From Ottowia flava (GTDB taxonomy: Bacteria > Pseudomonadota > Gammaproteobacteria > Burkholderiales > Burkholderiaceae_C), in the NCBI RefSeq assembly GCF_008017535.1, contig NZ_VRUA01000001.1, forward strand, positions 1 through 64,000: a stretch of 64,000 bases of DNA, written 5' to 3'. The position numbers and the translations under genes were made by a program. The notes below the pieces were generated by a model. The model searched no databases. It saw only the letters and a list, made by a program, of their open reading frames with translations, and had not been told where the DNA came from. Of the stretch, positions 29,373 through 38,412 are shown piece by piece; the first letter of the stretch is position 1, and each line of letters starts with the position of its first letter.

Positions 29373-31601
29373 ATGCACCTCGCTCCCTCGTCTTTGAGCC
29401 AGATCCTGCCGCGCCGCTCGCATCGCATGGCCACCGCCTTGCTGTTGGCACTGGCCGGCACTTCGACCACCTCGGCCGCGGCCCTGTCGTCGTCTGCCCC
29501 CAGCACCGAACAGGTGCAAAAGGCCTTGGGCGGACTGGGCGTGCCGTTTGAGGCCAACACCGGCCAGTGGGATGCCGGCGTGGCCTACCTGGCCAAGACC
29601 TTTGCCGGCAACGTGGTGGTGATGCGCGATGGCCGCATCGTCTACGACTTGCCGGGCAAGGTGCTTGAGTCGGCCGCGGCCAAGACGTCGGATTTGCCCA
29701 AGGAGCGCCAGCAGCCCACCGAGCGCGGCCCCGGCTGGCGCCTGAGCGAGACGCTGGTGGGCGCACTGCCGCTGTCGCCCCAGGGCCAGCAGCAGGCGGC
29801 CACCCAGGTCAGCCGCTTCACGCCGCAAGGCAGCTACCACAGCGTCACCTACCAGAGCATCCAGATGGGCCAGGCCTGGCCGGGCATCGCGCTGGAGCTG
29901 GCCGCGCGCGGCAACAACGTGGAGAAGCTCTTTCACGTCGCCCCCGGCGCCGATGCGCGCCAGATCCAGTTGCAAGTCGGTGGTGCCCAAGCCCTGACGC
30001 TGGGCAGCGACGGCAGCCTGATCGCCAGCACCGGCAACGGCGATGTGGCCTACACCCCGCCCGTGGCCTGGCAGACCATCGAGGGGCAACGCGTGCCGGT
30101 GCCAGTGCGCTATGCGCTGCTGGACAAGCAGGCGGGCCAGCGCGGCAAGCCAGCCGCCAAAGCCATCCATGCCAACCGCACCTCCGCCAGCGCCCGCTAC
30201 GGCTTTACCCTGGGCGCGCACGATCCGGCGTACCCCCTGACCATCGATCCGCTGCTGCAGAGTACGTACCTGGGGGGAGGAAGCGACGACCGGATCACCG
30301 CCCTGGCCGTGGCCCCCCAAAGCGACGGCAGCTTTGACGTGATCGTGGCGGGCTATACCACCTCCTCCGACCTGCCCTGCGCCGCCGGCAGCACCACCGC
30401 CTCCAGCGCGCTCAACCCCACCTGCCGCCAGGATGGGGCTCAGAAGGTCTACAAGGGCGGCCTCTGGGATGGCTTCGTGGCCCGCCTCTCGGGCGACTTG
30501 CGCACCCTGCGGCAGAGCACTTACCTGGGGGGCGGAGGCTACGACCTCATCACCGCCCTGGCCGTGGCCCCCCAAAGCGACGGCAGCTTTGAGGTGATCG
30601 TGGGCGGCTATACCTATTCCACCAACCTGCCCTGCGCCGCCGGCAGCACCATCGCGTCCAGCGCGCAAACCCCCACCTGCCCCCAGGATGGGGCGCAGAG
30701 GGTCCTCAAGGGTATCGCCGACGGTTTCGTGGCCCGCCTCTCGGGCGATCTGCGCGCCGTGTCGCCCCAAACTCTCACCTTCCACGCACCCAACCCGGCC
30801 AGCCGGCCCTTGGTGCCGGGCGGCAGCGTGGCCTTCGGCGCCGCCACGGCCAGCTCTGGCCTGCCGGTGAGTTACAGCGCCGGCCCGGCCGGCGTGTGCA
30901 CGCTGGCCGATCCAGCCGTGTCCACGCTGACGATGGTGGGCGTAGGCACCTGCACGGTGGTGGCGCGCCAGGCGGGCAATGCGCAGTGGCAACCGGCCGA
31001 GGATGTGTCGCAGACGCTGACGTTCACCGCTCAGACCGACTGGACGGGCCCGGTGCCGGGCATGACGGGCAGCGGTGGTGTGGCGGTGACGGGTGGCAGC
31101 GCCACCTGCACGCTGGACACGTCGGCGGCCACGGGCTTTGTGGCTTCGCCCGGTGCGGCGGCCGAGGCGGAGCTGCAAGCGCTGCACCCGGGGGCGACGC
31201 TGCCTTATGGCGCCTTCACCTTGCGCGCCAGTGGTTGCGCGGGCGATACGCTGACGGTGACGATCACCTACCCTGAGCCGCTGCCGGCAGGCCTGGTGCT
31301 GCTGAAGTGGGGCCCGCCGGCCGCGGGCGCTGCACAGGCCTGGTTTGCCCCGCCGGGGCTGAACCTGTCGGCTTCCCGCCGGACGGTGAGTTACCTATTG
31401 GACGACGATGGCGCGGGCGACAGCGAAACCGTCGCAGCCGGCGTGATCATCGACCCGTTCGCCCCGGTGCTGCTAGCGGCCGTGCCGGTAGCGGTGCCGA
31501 CGCTAGGCCAGTGGGCGCTGATCCTGCTGGGCGGGCTGATCGGCGCGCTGGGGCTGCGCCGCTGGCCGGTGGGGGCTGCGCTGCGCGGCGGGGGGCGCTG
31601 A
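29373..31601 (+). CDS. IPTL-CTERM surface protein with beta-propeller (SBBP-type) repeats
   Basis: 742 residues, exported. Signal peptide about 1-36 (MATALLLALAG core). A DUF7948-like N-terminal domain starts at FEANTGQW. Two near-identical 85-residue SBBP-type repeats follow (DNA 30261-30515 and 30516-30767; STYLGGG, ALAVAPQSDGSF, DGFVARLSGDLR). Next come an Ig-like segment, a choice-of-anchor-U-like domain rich in DDDGAGDSET, and a C-terminal sorting tail: VPTLGQWALILLGG, helix, then LRRW and basic residues. IPTL-CTERM tails are thought to be handled by a dedicated membrane peptidase. The ligand or adhesive role is unknown. The two DNA repeats are similar enough to recombine. Confidence 0.82.
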   Translation: MHLAPSSLSQILPRRSHRMATALLLALAGTSTTSAAALSSSAPSTEQVQKALGGLGVPFEANTGQWDAGVAYLAKTFAGNVVVMRDGRIVYDLPGKVLESAAAKTSDLPKERQQPTERGPGWRLSETLVGALPLSPQGQQQAATQVSRFTPQGSYHSVTYQSIQMGQAWPGIALELAARGNNVEKLFHVAPGADARQIQLQVGGAQALTLGSDGSLIASTGNGDVAYTPPVAWQTIEGQRVPVPVRYALLDKQAGQRGKPAAKAIHANRTSASARYGFTLGAHDPAYPLTIDPLLQSTYLGGGSDDRITALAVAPQSDGSFDVIVAGYTTSSDLPCAAGSTTASSALNPTCRQDGAQKVYKGGLWDGFVARLSGDLRTLRQSTYLGGGGYDLITALAVAPQSDGSFEVIVGGYTYSTNLPCAAGSTIASSAQTPTCPQDGAQRVLKGIADGFVARLSGDLRAVSPQTLTFHAPNPASRPLVPGGSVAFGAATASSGLPVSYSAGPAGVCTLADPAVSTLTMVGVGTCTVVARQAGNAQWQPAEDVSQTLTFTAQTDWTGPVPGMTGSGGVAVTGGSATCTLDTSAATGFVASPGAAAEAELQALHPGATLPYGAFTLRASGCAGDTLTVTITYPEPLPAGLVLLKWGPPAAGAAQAWFAPPGLNLSASRRTVSYLLDDDGAGDSETVAAGVIIDPFAPVLLAAVPVAVPTLGQWALILLGGLIGALGLRRWPVGAALRGGGR

Positions 31602-31663
31602 GGCAGCAGCGGGTAACTTGAGGTGACTAAGCCAAGGGCCTGCGGACCCTTTGCTTTGCTATG

Positions 31664-31720
31664 GATTGGGTAGCTGCCTGCGCTGATGGGTGTAGGGCTG
31701 GCGGGCGAAATCACCTAAAA
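31664..31720 (+). repeat. Dispersed ~60-bp element, copy 9
   Basis: ATTGGGTAGCTGCCTGCGC, GGTGTAGGGCTGGCGGGC, tail TCACCTAAAAC. First of two copies in the gap between the IPTL-CTERM gene and dedA. Confidence 0.8.
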
Positions 31721-31776
31721 CTGCACGGTGCCAGGCAGCGCGGCCAATCGCGCATGCGCGGCGCCCGAATCACTTG

Positions 31777-31832
31777 CATTTTGATAGCTACTCGCGCTGA
31801 TGGTTGTAAGGCCTGCGGCCTAAAAAGCTCAC
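31777..31832 (+). repeat. Dispersed ~60-bp element, copy 10
   Basis: CATTTTGATAGCTACTCGCGC, GGTTGTAAGGCCTGCGGCC, tail AAAAAGCTCACAA. Same orientation as copy 9, 113 bases further on. Confidence 0.8.
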
Positions 31833-31896
31833 AATCCGCCAGTTCAGGCCACGACAGCGCGTCCGAACCGGCGCCCCCTTCAGCCAGCCACGGCGT

Positions 31897-32473
31897 TCAG
31901 CCACCCGTGCTGTCTACCCGCCGCTGCGCGCGGCGCCGCCGCCAATGCCACAGCGCCGCCGCCAGCATGACGACCAGCAGCGCCAGCCCGGCCCAGTGTT
32001 CGGCGTGTTCGATGCCGTGCAGCGCGCGCTCGGCCGCGTGGCCGAACAGCCAGCCAGCGCCGGCCACGGCCACGCCCCAGACGGCGGCGCCGAGCGCGTT
32101 GAAGGCGACAAAGCGCTGCCAAGGCAGGCGCGTGGTGCCCAGCAGGATCGGCCCGGCGATGCGCAGGCCGTACATGAAGCGCACACCCACCACCATGCCC
32201 GCGCCCCAGCGCGCCAGGCCCTGGTTCAGCCGGTCGCGGTAGGCGCCCAGCTGCGGCCAGCGCGCCAGCACCGCCGGCCCGTGGCGCCGGCCCAGGGCGA
32301 ACAGCGCCACGTCGCTCAGGGCGCCCATGGCCGCGCCCAGCGCCATCACCGTGGGCAGGGCCGTGGCGCGCCGCCAGCCCGGCCAGGATCAGCACGGTTT
32401 CGCCTTCCAGCAGGCAGCCCAGGGCCACGGCCCAGTAGCCGTACTGGGCGATTAGGTGGTTCAGGTGTTCCAC
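31897..32473 (-). pseudogene. DedA family membrane protein, frameshifted
   Basis: DedA proteins are inner-membrane lipid scramblase/transport-related proteins of about 200 residues. Here the N-terminal part (GTG start at 32473; NHLIAQYGYWAVALG, LEGETVLILAGLAA) is in one frame and the rest (LPTVMALGAAMGALSDVA, FMYGLRIAGPILLGTTRLPW) is in another. The shift falls around 32372-32385 and is explained by one extra base. Joined, the product would be about 192 residues with the usual helices. The start lies inside the end of the HAD gene, a coupling that suggests the gene was once expressed. A sequencing error in this GC-rich run cannot be excluded. Confidence 0.75.
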
Positions 32474-33228
32474 GGTGCGCCGGTGGCCGCATCGGGGCCG
32501 CTGGCGCCCAGTTGCCGCGCCAGGTCGGTCAGGCTGGCGGCGTGCAGGTCGTTCTCGGCGCGCGGCGACACGTCCTTGGGCCGTGCGGCGCCGAATTCCA
32601 GCGGCCGTTCGATGTATGCGGTGCGCAGGCCGCACGCGCGGGCGCCGGCCAGGTCGTCGTGGTGGGCGGCGACCAGCATGACGGCGTCGGGCGGCACGTC
32701 GAAGGTGCGCGCCACGCCCAGGTAGGTGGCCGGATCGGGCTTGTAGGCGCGAAAGACCTCGGCGCTCAGCACCGCGTCCCACGGCAGGCCGGCGCGCTTG
32801 GCCATGCGGGTCAGCAGGTCGAGGTTGCCGTTGGACAGGCTGACGACGATGAAACGCTGCTTCAGCTGGCCCAGGCCGGCCACGCTGTCGGGCCACGGCT
32901 GCAGACGGTGCCACACGCGGTTGAGGTGGGCGCGCGCGGCTTCATGAAGGTGCGCCAGGCCAAAGCGCGGCAGCAGCGTCTCCAGAATCTGGCGGTGCAG
33001 CGCGTCGATCAGCGTCCAGGGCTGCTCGCCGCGCATCACGGCGGCCATGGCGGGTGCGTAGCCGGCGCGCCAGGCGGTGGCGAAGGCGTCGGCGTCCACG
33101 TCCGGGACCAGCGCCTGCAGTTCGCGCACGATGCTGCCGTGCCAGTCGACCACGGTGCCGAAGATGTCGAAGGCCAGCACTTGCACGGTGTCGGCCAGGG
33201 GGGAAAGGTTAGCAGCGGGGTCGGACAT
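32461..33228 (-). CDS. HAD superfamily hydrolase, haloacid dehalogenase type II
   Basis: 255 residues. Nucleophile D21 in LAFDIFGTVVDWH, motif II serine in VVSLSNGNLDLL, motif III lysine in YKPDPATYLGV, and AAHHDDLAGARACGL. This pattern fits the type II (S)-2-haloacid dehalogenase group, although many members act on phosphate esters and the substrate cannot be set by sequence alone. ATG at 33228. It is divergent from the hydroxy-acid oxidase gene with a 113-base shared region. A dehalogenase that yields 2-hydroxy acids next to an oxidase of 2-hydroxy acids is a suggestive pairing. Confidence 0.82.
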   Translation of the reverse strand: MSDPAANLSPLADTVQVLAFDIFGTVVDWHGSIVRELQALVPDVDADAFATAWRAGYAPAMAAVMRGEQPWTLIDALHRQILETLLPRFGLAHLHEAARAHLNRVWHRLQPWPDSVAGLGQLKQRFIVVSLSNGNLDLLTRMAKRAGLPWDAVLSAEVFRAYKPDPATYLGVARTFDVPPDAVMLVAAHHDDLAGARACGLRTAYIERPLEFGAARPKDVSPRAENDLHAASLTDLARQLGASGPDAATGAPWNT

Positions 33229-33341
33229 GGGGCGCGTGCTCGGGGCGGTGGGGCCTGCAGTATCGCCGGCCAAACGCGCCGCGGTGTCAGGCAAATGCAC
33301 GCGTGCAGGCGCTACGATGGCGCCACTGAGGAGCCGCCCGA

Positions 33342-34505
33342 ATGCCCGACCTGTCCAAAATCACCTGCATCGAAGACCTGCGCGTGATCGCCCAACGCCG
33401 CGTGCCGCGCATGTTCTACGACTACGCCGATTCCGGCTCGTACACCGAAGGCACTTACCGCGCCAACCAGGCGGACTTCCAGCCCATCCAGTTGCGCCAG
33501 CGCGTCGCCATCAACATGGAAGGCCGCAGCACGGCCACCACCATGATCGGCCAGCACGTGGCCATGCCGGTGGCCATTGCGCCGACGGGCCTGACCGGCA
33601 TGCAGCACGCCGACGGCGAGATTCTGGCGGCGCGCGCGGCCAAGAAGGCGGGCATCCCGTTCACGCTGTCGACGATGAGCATCTGCTCGATCGAAGACGT
33701 GGCCCAACACGCGGGCCCGGGCTTCTGGTTCCAGCTGTACGTGATGCGCGACCGCGACTTCATCGAAAGGCTGATCGACCGCGCCAAGGCCGCCGGCTGC
33801 GGCGCGCTGGTGATCACGCTGGATTTGCAAATCCTCGGCCAGCGCCACAAGGACATCAAAAACGGCTTGTCCACCCCGCCCAAGCCAACCCTTGCCAACC
33901 TGATCAACCTGGCGACCAAACCGGCCTGGTGCCTGGGCATGCTGGGCACGCCGCGGCGCAAGTTCGGCAACATCCACGGCCACGTCAAAGGCGTGACCGA
34001 CATGAGCAACCTGGGCGCCTGGACGGCCGGGCAGTTTGACCCGCGCCTGAACTGGGGCGACGTCGAATGGATCAAGAACCGCTGGGGCGGCAAGATCATC
34101 ATCAAAGGCATCATGGAGCCCGAAGACGCGCGCCTGGCCGTCGACAGCGGCGCCGACGCGCTGATCGTCAGCAACCACGGCGGCCGCCAGCTGGACGGCG
34201 CGCCCTCGGCCATCCACGCCCTGCCCGCCATCGTCGACGCGGTGGGCAATCAAATCGAAGTGCACATGGACAGCGGCATCCGCAGCGGGCAGGACGTGCT
34301 GAAAGCCTGGGCGCTGGGCGCACGCGGCACCTACATCGGCCGCGCCTTCCTGTACGGCCTGGGCGCCGCGGGCGAAGCGGGCGTCAGCAAGGCGCTGGAG
34401 ATCATCCAGAAAGAGCTGGACACCACCATGGCCTTCTGCGGCCACACGCAGATCGGCCAAGTGGACCAAAGCATCCTGCGGCCGGGGACGTACCCAACGG
34501 CCTGA
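33342..34505 (+). CDS. FMN-dependent alpha-hydroxy-acid oxidase/dehydrogenase (LldD-like)
   Basis: Oxidises L-2-hydroxy acids such as lactate to 2-oxo acids and passes electrons to FMN and then to quinone or oxygen. 387 residues, normal for the family. TIM-barrel with MPVAIAPTGLTGM, FQLYVMRDRDF and the active-site signature SNHGGRQLDGAPS with catalytic H279. A GAGGAG-like site precedes the ATG. It is probably membrane-associated in the LldD manner, since a family-variable loop (about 175-225) is present. Lactate is the likely substrate but mandelate or glycolate-type substrates are possible. Confidence 0.88.
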   Translation: MPDLSKITCIEDLRVIAQRRVPRMFYDYADSGSYTEGTYRANQADFQPIQLRQRVAINMEGRSTATTMIGQHVAMPVAIAPTGLTGMQHADGEILAARAAKKAGIPFTLSTMSICSIEDVAQHAGPGFWFQLYVMRDRDFIERLIDRAKAAGCGALVITLDLQILGQRHKDIKNGLSTPPKPTLANLINLATKPAWCLGMLGTPRRKFGNIHGHVKGVTDMSNLGAWTAGQFDPRLNWGDVEWIKNRWGGKIIIKGIMEPEDARLAVDSGADALIVSNHGGRQLDGAPSAIHALPAIVDAVGNQIEVHMDSGIRSGQDVLKAWALGARGTYIGRAFLYGLGAAGEAGVSKALEIIQKELDTTMAFCGHTQIGQVDQSILRPGTYPTA

Positions 34506-34853
34506 GGCCGGTGGGCAGGCAGCCCAGCACGCACCCGGCGCTTCGCGCAGGCGCGCAGGAGCGCGGCCCCGGCCGGTGCTGCCACGCTGGCTTCCTCATC
34601 GCCGTAACCGTAGCCACGCGCGTCGGCGTGGCTGCCGCCTTGCGCCCCCCGGCCCGCCTGTGGCCGACGCGGCAAGCACGGCCCTCGCCGCGCATCGCCC
34701 GCTGCGCCAGGGCGACAGCGGTCGTGGAACGCGCCGCCGTCCACCTACGTTTTGTTGCAGCGCCCCTGCCGCCCTCGAACATACTCCCTGCCAGTTATTT
34801 AGCAACGTGGACCCCCACGGTCCGCGCCGTCTGATTTCAGGAGGAACCCCGTC
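34506..34853. other. Non-coding gap before the YiiG lipoprotein gene
   Basis: 348 bases with no credible gene. The last 70 bases are AT-richer (CCAGTTATTTAGCAACG) and hold the AGGAGG ribosome-binding site of the downstream gene; the rest shows no structure I can name. Confidence 0.6.
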
Positions 34854-35912
34854 ATGACCCGATACCCATCCCGCCCCCTGCACGGCTGGCCCGTGGCCGC
34901 CACCGCCCTGGCGCTGGCCGCGCTGAGCGCTTGCGGCGAGAAAACCGCCCCGGCACCCGCGCCCGCACCGGCCCCTGCGGCGGCCCCTGCGCCAACAGCG
35001 CCGCCCGCACCACCCGCACCGAAAGCCCCACCGGCACCGCAAGCCAAGGCCCCTGCGTCGGAATCCCAGAAGCTGAACGAGTACGTGGCCTGCTACAACG
35101 GCGCCGACAGCCGCGCGCACGACGCCATGAACCGCTACCGCCGGTGGGTGCAGGACATGAAGACCGGCCCCACGGGCAAGGAGCGCAACGTCCTCGGCGT
35201 CTACACCGTGTCCGACCACAGCGTGAAGGCATGCGCCAAGCTGCCCGAGTTGGCCGACGCCGCCCCGCCCCTGCCCGAGCTGGACCAGGCCGCCAAGCCC
35301 TACGCCGCCGCCCTCACCGCCTGGGCCGGCACGCTGGCAGAAGCCGACAAGTACTACAGCCGCCAGGACTACAAGGACGACAAAATGGCCAAGGGCAAGG
35401 CCATGCACGCCGACCTGGTCAAGCATTTCGAGGCCTTCGACACCGCGTCCAAAGCCTTCAGCCAGGCGCTGGAAACCGCCAACGACAAGCGCCAGACCGA
35501 ACAGCTGGCCGAGCTGGAAAAGTCCGAAGGCCGCAAGTTCAACTACTGGCACATCGCCACCATGATGAACGCCAAGAAGCTGACCAAGCTGATCAGCGAA
35601 GACAGCTTCGACGTCGACCAGGCCAGCGCCGCGCTGAAGGCCTTCGAAGACGCCGCCCAGGGCCTGACCGACTTCGCCAAGCAGGCGCCCAAGGACGAGC
35701 TGCCGATGATGTATTCGTCCATGGGCTCGGCCGTGGAGGACTTCCTGGTCGCCGCCAAGCAGCGCATCCGCCGCGTGCGCGACAAGGTGCCTTACAGCCA
35801 GGGCGAGAAGATGAACCTGGGCGGTGGCGGCGGCTGGATGGTCAACGGCTCGCCCGACGCGCTGGTGCGCAAGTACAACGACCTGATCGGCGCCAGCAAC
35901 CGGCTGCGCTGA
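34854..35912 (+). CDS. YiiG family lipoprotein (DUF3829)
   Basis: 352 residues. Lipoprotein signal with lipobox LSAC, acylated cysteine C27, then an alanine/proline-rich tether (30-62) and a helical DUF3829 domain (about 70-345; YVACYNGADSRAHDAMNRYR, NYWHIATMMNAKKL). The domain is all-helical and periplasmic; no function is established. A strong AGGAGG site lies upstream of the ATG. It stands alone; the next gene converges on it. Two direct copies of ACGCAGCGGCGCG follow the stop. Confidence 0.85.
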   Translation: MTRYPSRPLHGWPVAATALALAALSACGEKTAPAPAPAPAPAAAPAPTAPPAPPAPKAPPAPQAKAPASESQKLNEYVACYNGADSRAHDAMNRYRRWVQDMKTGPTGKERNVLGVYTVSDHSVKACAKLPELADAAPPLPELDQAAKPYAAALTAWAGTLAEADKYYSRQDYKDDKMAKGKAMHADLVKHFEAFDTASKAFSQALETANDKRQTEQLAELEKSEGRKFNYWHIATMMNAKKLTKLISEDSFDVDQASAALKAFEDAAQGLTDFAKQAPKDELPMMYSSMGSAVEDFLVAAKQRIRRVRDKVPYSQGEKMNLGGGGGWMVNGSPDALVRKYNDLIGASNRLR

Positions 35913-35979
35913 CGCACGCAGCGGCGCGTCGCTGACCACGCAGCGGCGCGGCCCAGGCGCACGCTGCCACTCTGCCCGC

Positions 35980-36423
35980 TCAGCGCTTCTTCTTCGCCGC
36001 CACGCGCGCCGCGTTCTGGGCCACGTTGTGCGCCACCGCAGCGCGCACCAAGGCCTGCAAGGCGCCCGCGTCCAGCGCCTCGCCCTCCCGCACATCGATC
36101 GCGCGCCGCTGGTTGCCGTCCAGACTGGCGTTGAACAGCCCGGCCGGGTCGGGCAAGGCCGCGCCTTCGGCAAACGTCAGCTTCAGCTTGTCCTTGTACA
36201 CCTCGCCCGTGCACAGGATGCCGCCGCACGACCACACCGGCACGCCCGCCGGGTTGCTGGGCTTGACCCATTTCACGGCTTCGGCGATGGCCGGGTCGGC
36301 CGCCCGAATCCATTGGCGCAGCTGCGCCAGCGCCGGGCCGCGCCAGTCGGCCAGCGCCGCGATCTTCTGGTCGATGCGCCGCGCGGCGTCGGCCGCGCCG
36401 TCGTCCATTGGGGTTAGGGTCAT
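35980..36423 (-). CDS. DUF1801 domain-containing protein
   Basis: 147 residues. DUF1801 fold (about 20-120) with DWRGPALAQLRQWI, EAVKWVKPSNPAG and LTFAEGAALPDP. This small soluble family is related to iron-chaperone frataxin-like folds (YdhG/YyaC group), but the function is not known. The ATG at 36423 is chosen because GGAGG stands 7 bases upstream; the frame is open further up to 36630 but the extra part looks non-coding. The C-terminus is lysine/arginine-rich. Confidence 0.85.
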   Translation of the reverse strand: MTLTPMDDGAADAARRIDQKIAALADWRGPALAQLRQWIRAADPAIAEAVKWVKPSNPAGVPVWSCGGILCTGEVYKDKLKLTFAEGAALPDPAGLFNASLDGNQRRAIDVREGEALDAGALQALVRAAVAHNVAQNAARVAAKKKR

Positions 36424-37102
36424 CGCAAAACCTCCGGCCAAATCAAGGGAAACGACGCTAACAGAGCGCTGCCGTGTCCTGCAAGCGGTGGCTGCAAACG
36501 CCAGGAAAAGCGCCTGCTGCGCCTCAGGCGCCACGCCACCCCGGCCATGGAGCGTTCGAGGCTGCCCAGCAACGAGGCGAGCGCAGCGGGTGACAGAGCA
36601 GGTTTTCGAATAAAAATCGAGTTCCGCCATACAACCATCAGCGCAGGCAGCTACTCAATTCATAGCTAATGACTGGCCACGCGTGATCGCCAAGGGCCTG
36701 GGCACGGGCCTGAACGGAGGCCGGAGCACGCACGCACCGACTGCACTGCGGCAACACGGGCTCGGACGCTCACCCGAAGCGCCCTTCCCGCCAATCGGCC
36801 TTCGCCCGGCTGCTCTCGCCGACCGGTGTGAACGCCGCCCCGCCTGCCCCCGACCGGTGCAACCGTCGACGCTGCCCTGGTCACCGCCCCCGCGCAGACC
36901 TAAGCCAAAAGGTTTCGCCGCCGCCCGACCCGCGCAAAAAGCCGGTCAAAACCTGTCGTTTATTTGCCAACTTTGTCACGTTTGCAGGCCCGCTGTCAGC
37001 CAGGTGGGGTTCAATCGGTGCATCGCCCGGCGCACACCGCCACCGCGCAACTTCTGTTTACATATCAAGCACTTAACCCAAGTTTCGGGAGCGAACCACA
37101 CC
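36424..37102. other. Non-coding gap upstream of the porin gene
   Basis: 679 bases. It contains element copy 11 (36602-36660) and a long porin leader. The last 150 bases are AT-richer, with CTGTTTACATATCAAGC just before the CGGGAG ribosome-binding site. A long, probably regulated 5' leader is common for major porins, but no small RNA target or riboswitch could be identified by eye. Confidence 0.55.
36602..36660 (-). repeat. Dispersed ~60-bp element, copy 11 (intergenic)
   Basis: On the minus strand: AATTGAGTAGCTGCCTGCGC, TGATGGTTGTATGGCGG and the tail TTTTATTCGAAAACC. Confidence 0.8.
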
Positions 37103-38098
37103 ATGAAAAAGACCCTGATTTCCCTCGCCGTGCTGGCCGCCAGCACCGGCGCTTTCGCGCAATCGTCTGTGACGCTGTATGGGACGGCAGATGCAGGCGT
37201 GGGCAAGTTGGGACATGGCAAAGTCGGCATGCAAGGCAATACCGCGGTCAACACCAGCAACAGCTATCTGGGCTTTCGCGGGACGGAAGATCTGGGTGGT
37301 GGCCTGAAGGCGGGCTTCCAGTTCGAGCAGGGCATCAATCTGAAAGACGGCAGCACGGACGACAAGGCGAACTATTCGATACCGACCATTTGGCAACGAC
37401 AGGCCAATTTGTGGCTTGGCGGCAATTGGGGCACGTTCCGCCTGGGTCGTGCCTTCTCGCCCAGCCGCAACGCCTTCGCGGCGTGGGACATCACGGGGGA
37501 CGCGAACAACTCGGTGGCTGCCGCGAGCTACGGGAATCTTGGCGGCAACGGCCCGCGCAACAGCAGCCAGTTCAGCTACAAGACGCCCGACTTTGGCGGC
37601 TTCGCGGCCGAACTGGGTTACGTGTTCAAACCCGACAACGGCGGCCGTGCCAAGGTCGATCTCGGCCTGACCTATATCAATGGGCCGCTGAGTGCCGGCG
37701 TGTCCTACAACAAAGAGAAAAATTCCAAAGCCAACTACGCTCTGGGTGCGCAGTACCGCTTCGGCATGTTTGCGCTTGCCGCGGGCTACCACCATATTGA
37801 AAACGGTGGCTACAACGATGACATTACCGGTCAACCCATTGCTGGCGCTGTGGGCCGTGGTAGTGGTGTGTCGCTGGGTGGTAAAGCCAATTTCGGTGCG
37901 GCCAGCGTGACGGTTGGCCTGACTCGAGACACGAAGTCGGAGTACGTTGTCAACAACATCAAGTACAAAGGCAGGAAGAACACCAATGGGCTGGTTGAGG
38001 GGCGCTATGCGTTCTCCAAACGCACCTTTGTCTATGCTAACTACCTGCGTGTAGACCGCACCAACAGCTACGGTGTTGGCATGCGCCACGATTTCTGA
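37103..38098 (+). CDS. Gram-negative general porin
   Basis: 331 residues. Signal peptide cut after A20 (STGAFA/QSS), mature start SSVTLYGTADAGVG, family pattern YLGFRGTEDLGGGLKAGFQ and WLGGNWGTFRLGR, and the C-terminal phenylalanine (GMRHDF) needed for outer-membrane assembly. This is the Omp32/OmpC-like trimeric 16-strand porin of Comamonadaceae, expected to be anion-selective and abundant. ATG with CGGGAG upstream. A double terminator follows. Confidence 0.93.
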   Translation: MKKTLISLAVLAASTGAFAQSSVTLYGTADAGVGKLGHGKVGMQGNTAVNTSNSYLGFRGTEDLGGGLKAGFQFEQGINLKDGSTDDKANYSIPTIWQRQANLWLGGNWGTFRLGRAFSPSRNAFAAWDITGDANNSVAAASYGNLGGNGPRNSSQFSYKTPDFGGFAAELGYVFKPDNGGRAKVDLGLTYINGPLSAGVSYNKEKNSKANYALGAQYRFGMFALAAGYHHIENGGYNDDITGQPIAGAVGRGSGVSLGGKANFGAASVTVGLTRDTKSEYVVNNIKYKGRKNTNGLVEGRYAFSKRTFVYANYLRVDRTNSYGVGMRHDF

Positions 38099-38153
38099 CG
38101 CCGCTTGAGCGTTGCGCCTGCGCCCGCCGCAGGCGCTTCGTAAAAAAGAACAG

Positions 38154-38175
38154 CCCGCACATCGCGGGTTTTTTT
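38154..38175 (+). terminator. Rho-independent terminator after porin gene
   Basis: CCCGC-acatc-GCGGG stem followed by seven T and preceded by an A-run. A GC-rich inverted repeat (GCGCCTGCG / CGCAGGCGC) lies just upstream. Confidence 0.8.
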
Positions 38176-38249
38176 GCGCCCCCAGGGGCGCGCTCAGGTC
38201 GCGCCAGCGGCGGCAAGCGCGCAAGGCACGCCCGTCGGAGAAAGGCGGC

Positions 38250-38312
38250 GTTTTTCAATGAAATCGCCCTCCAGCGCTAGAGTCACCAGCGCGGCCAGCT
38301 ATCAAATGAATA
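38250..38312 (-). repeat. Dispersed ~60-bp element, copy 12 (intergenic)
   Basis: On the minus strand: CATTTGATAGCTGGCCGCGC, GACTCTAGCGCTGG and the tail GATTTCATTGAAAAACG. It lies in the 314-base gap between the porin and methyltransferase genes, which otherwise holds only the porin terminator. Confidence 0.8.
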
Positions 38313-38412
38313 GTATTTCGCGCAACAAATCGATTGACCCGCGGGTGGGTTCGGTGGAAGCGGCGCGCCTCCAACCGGTGACGGGCCGCCGCGCTGGCCG
38401 CCCTCTCGCCCC

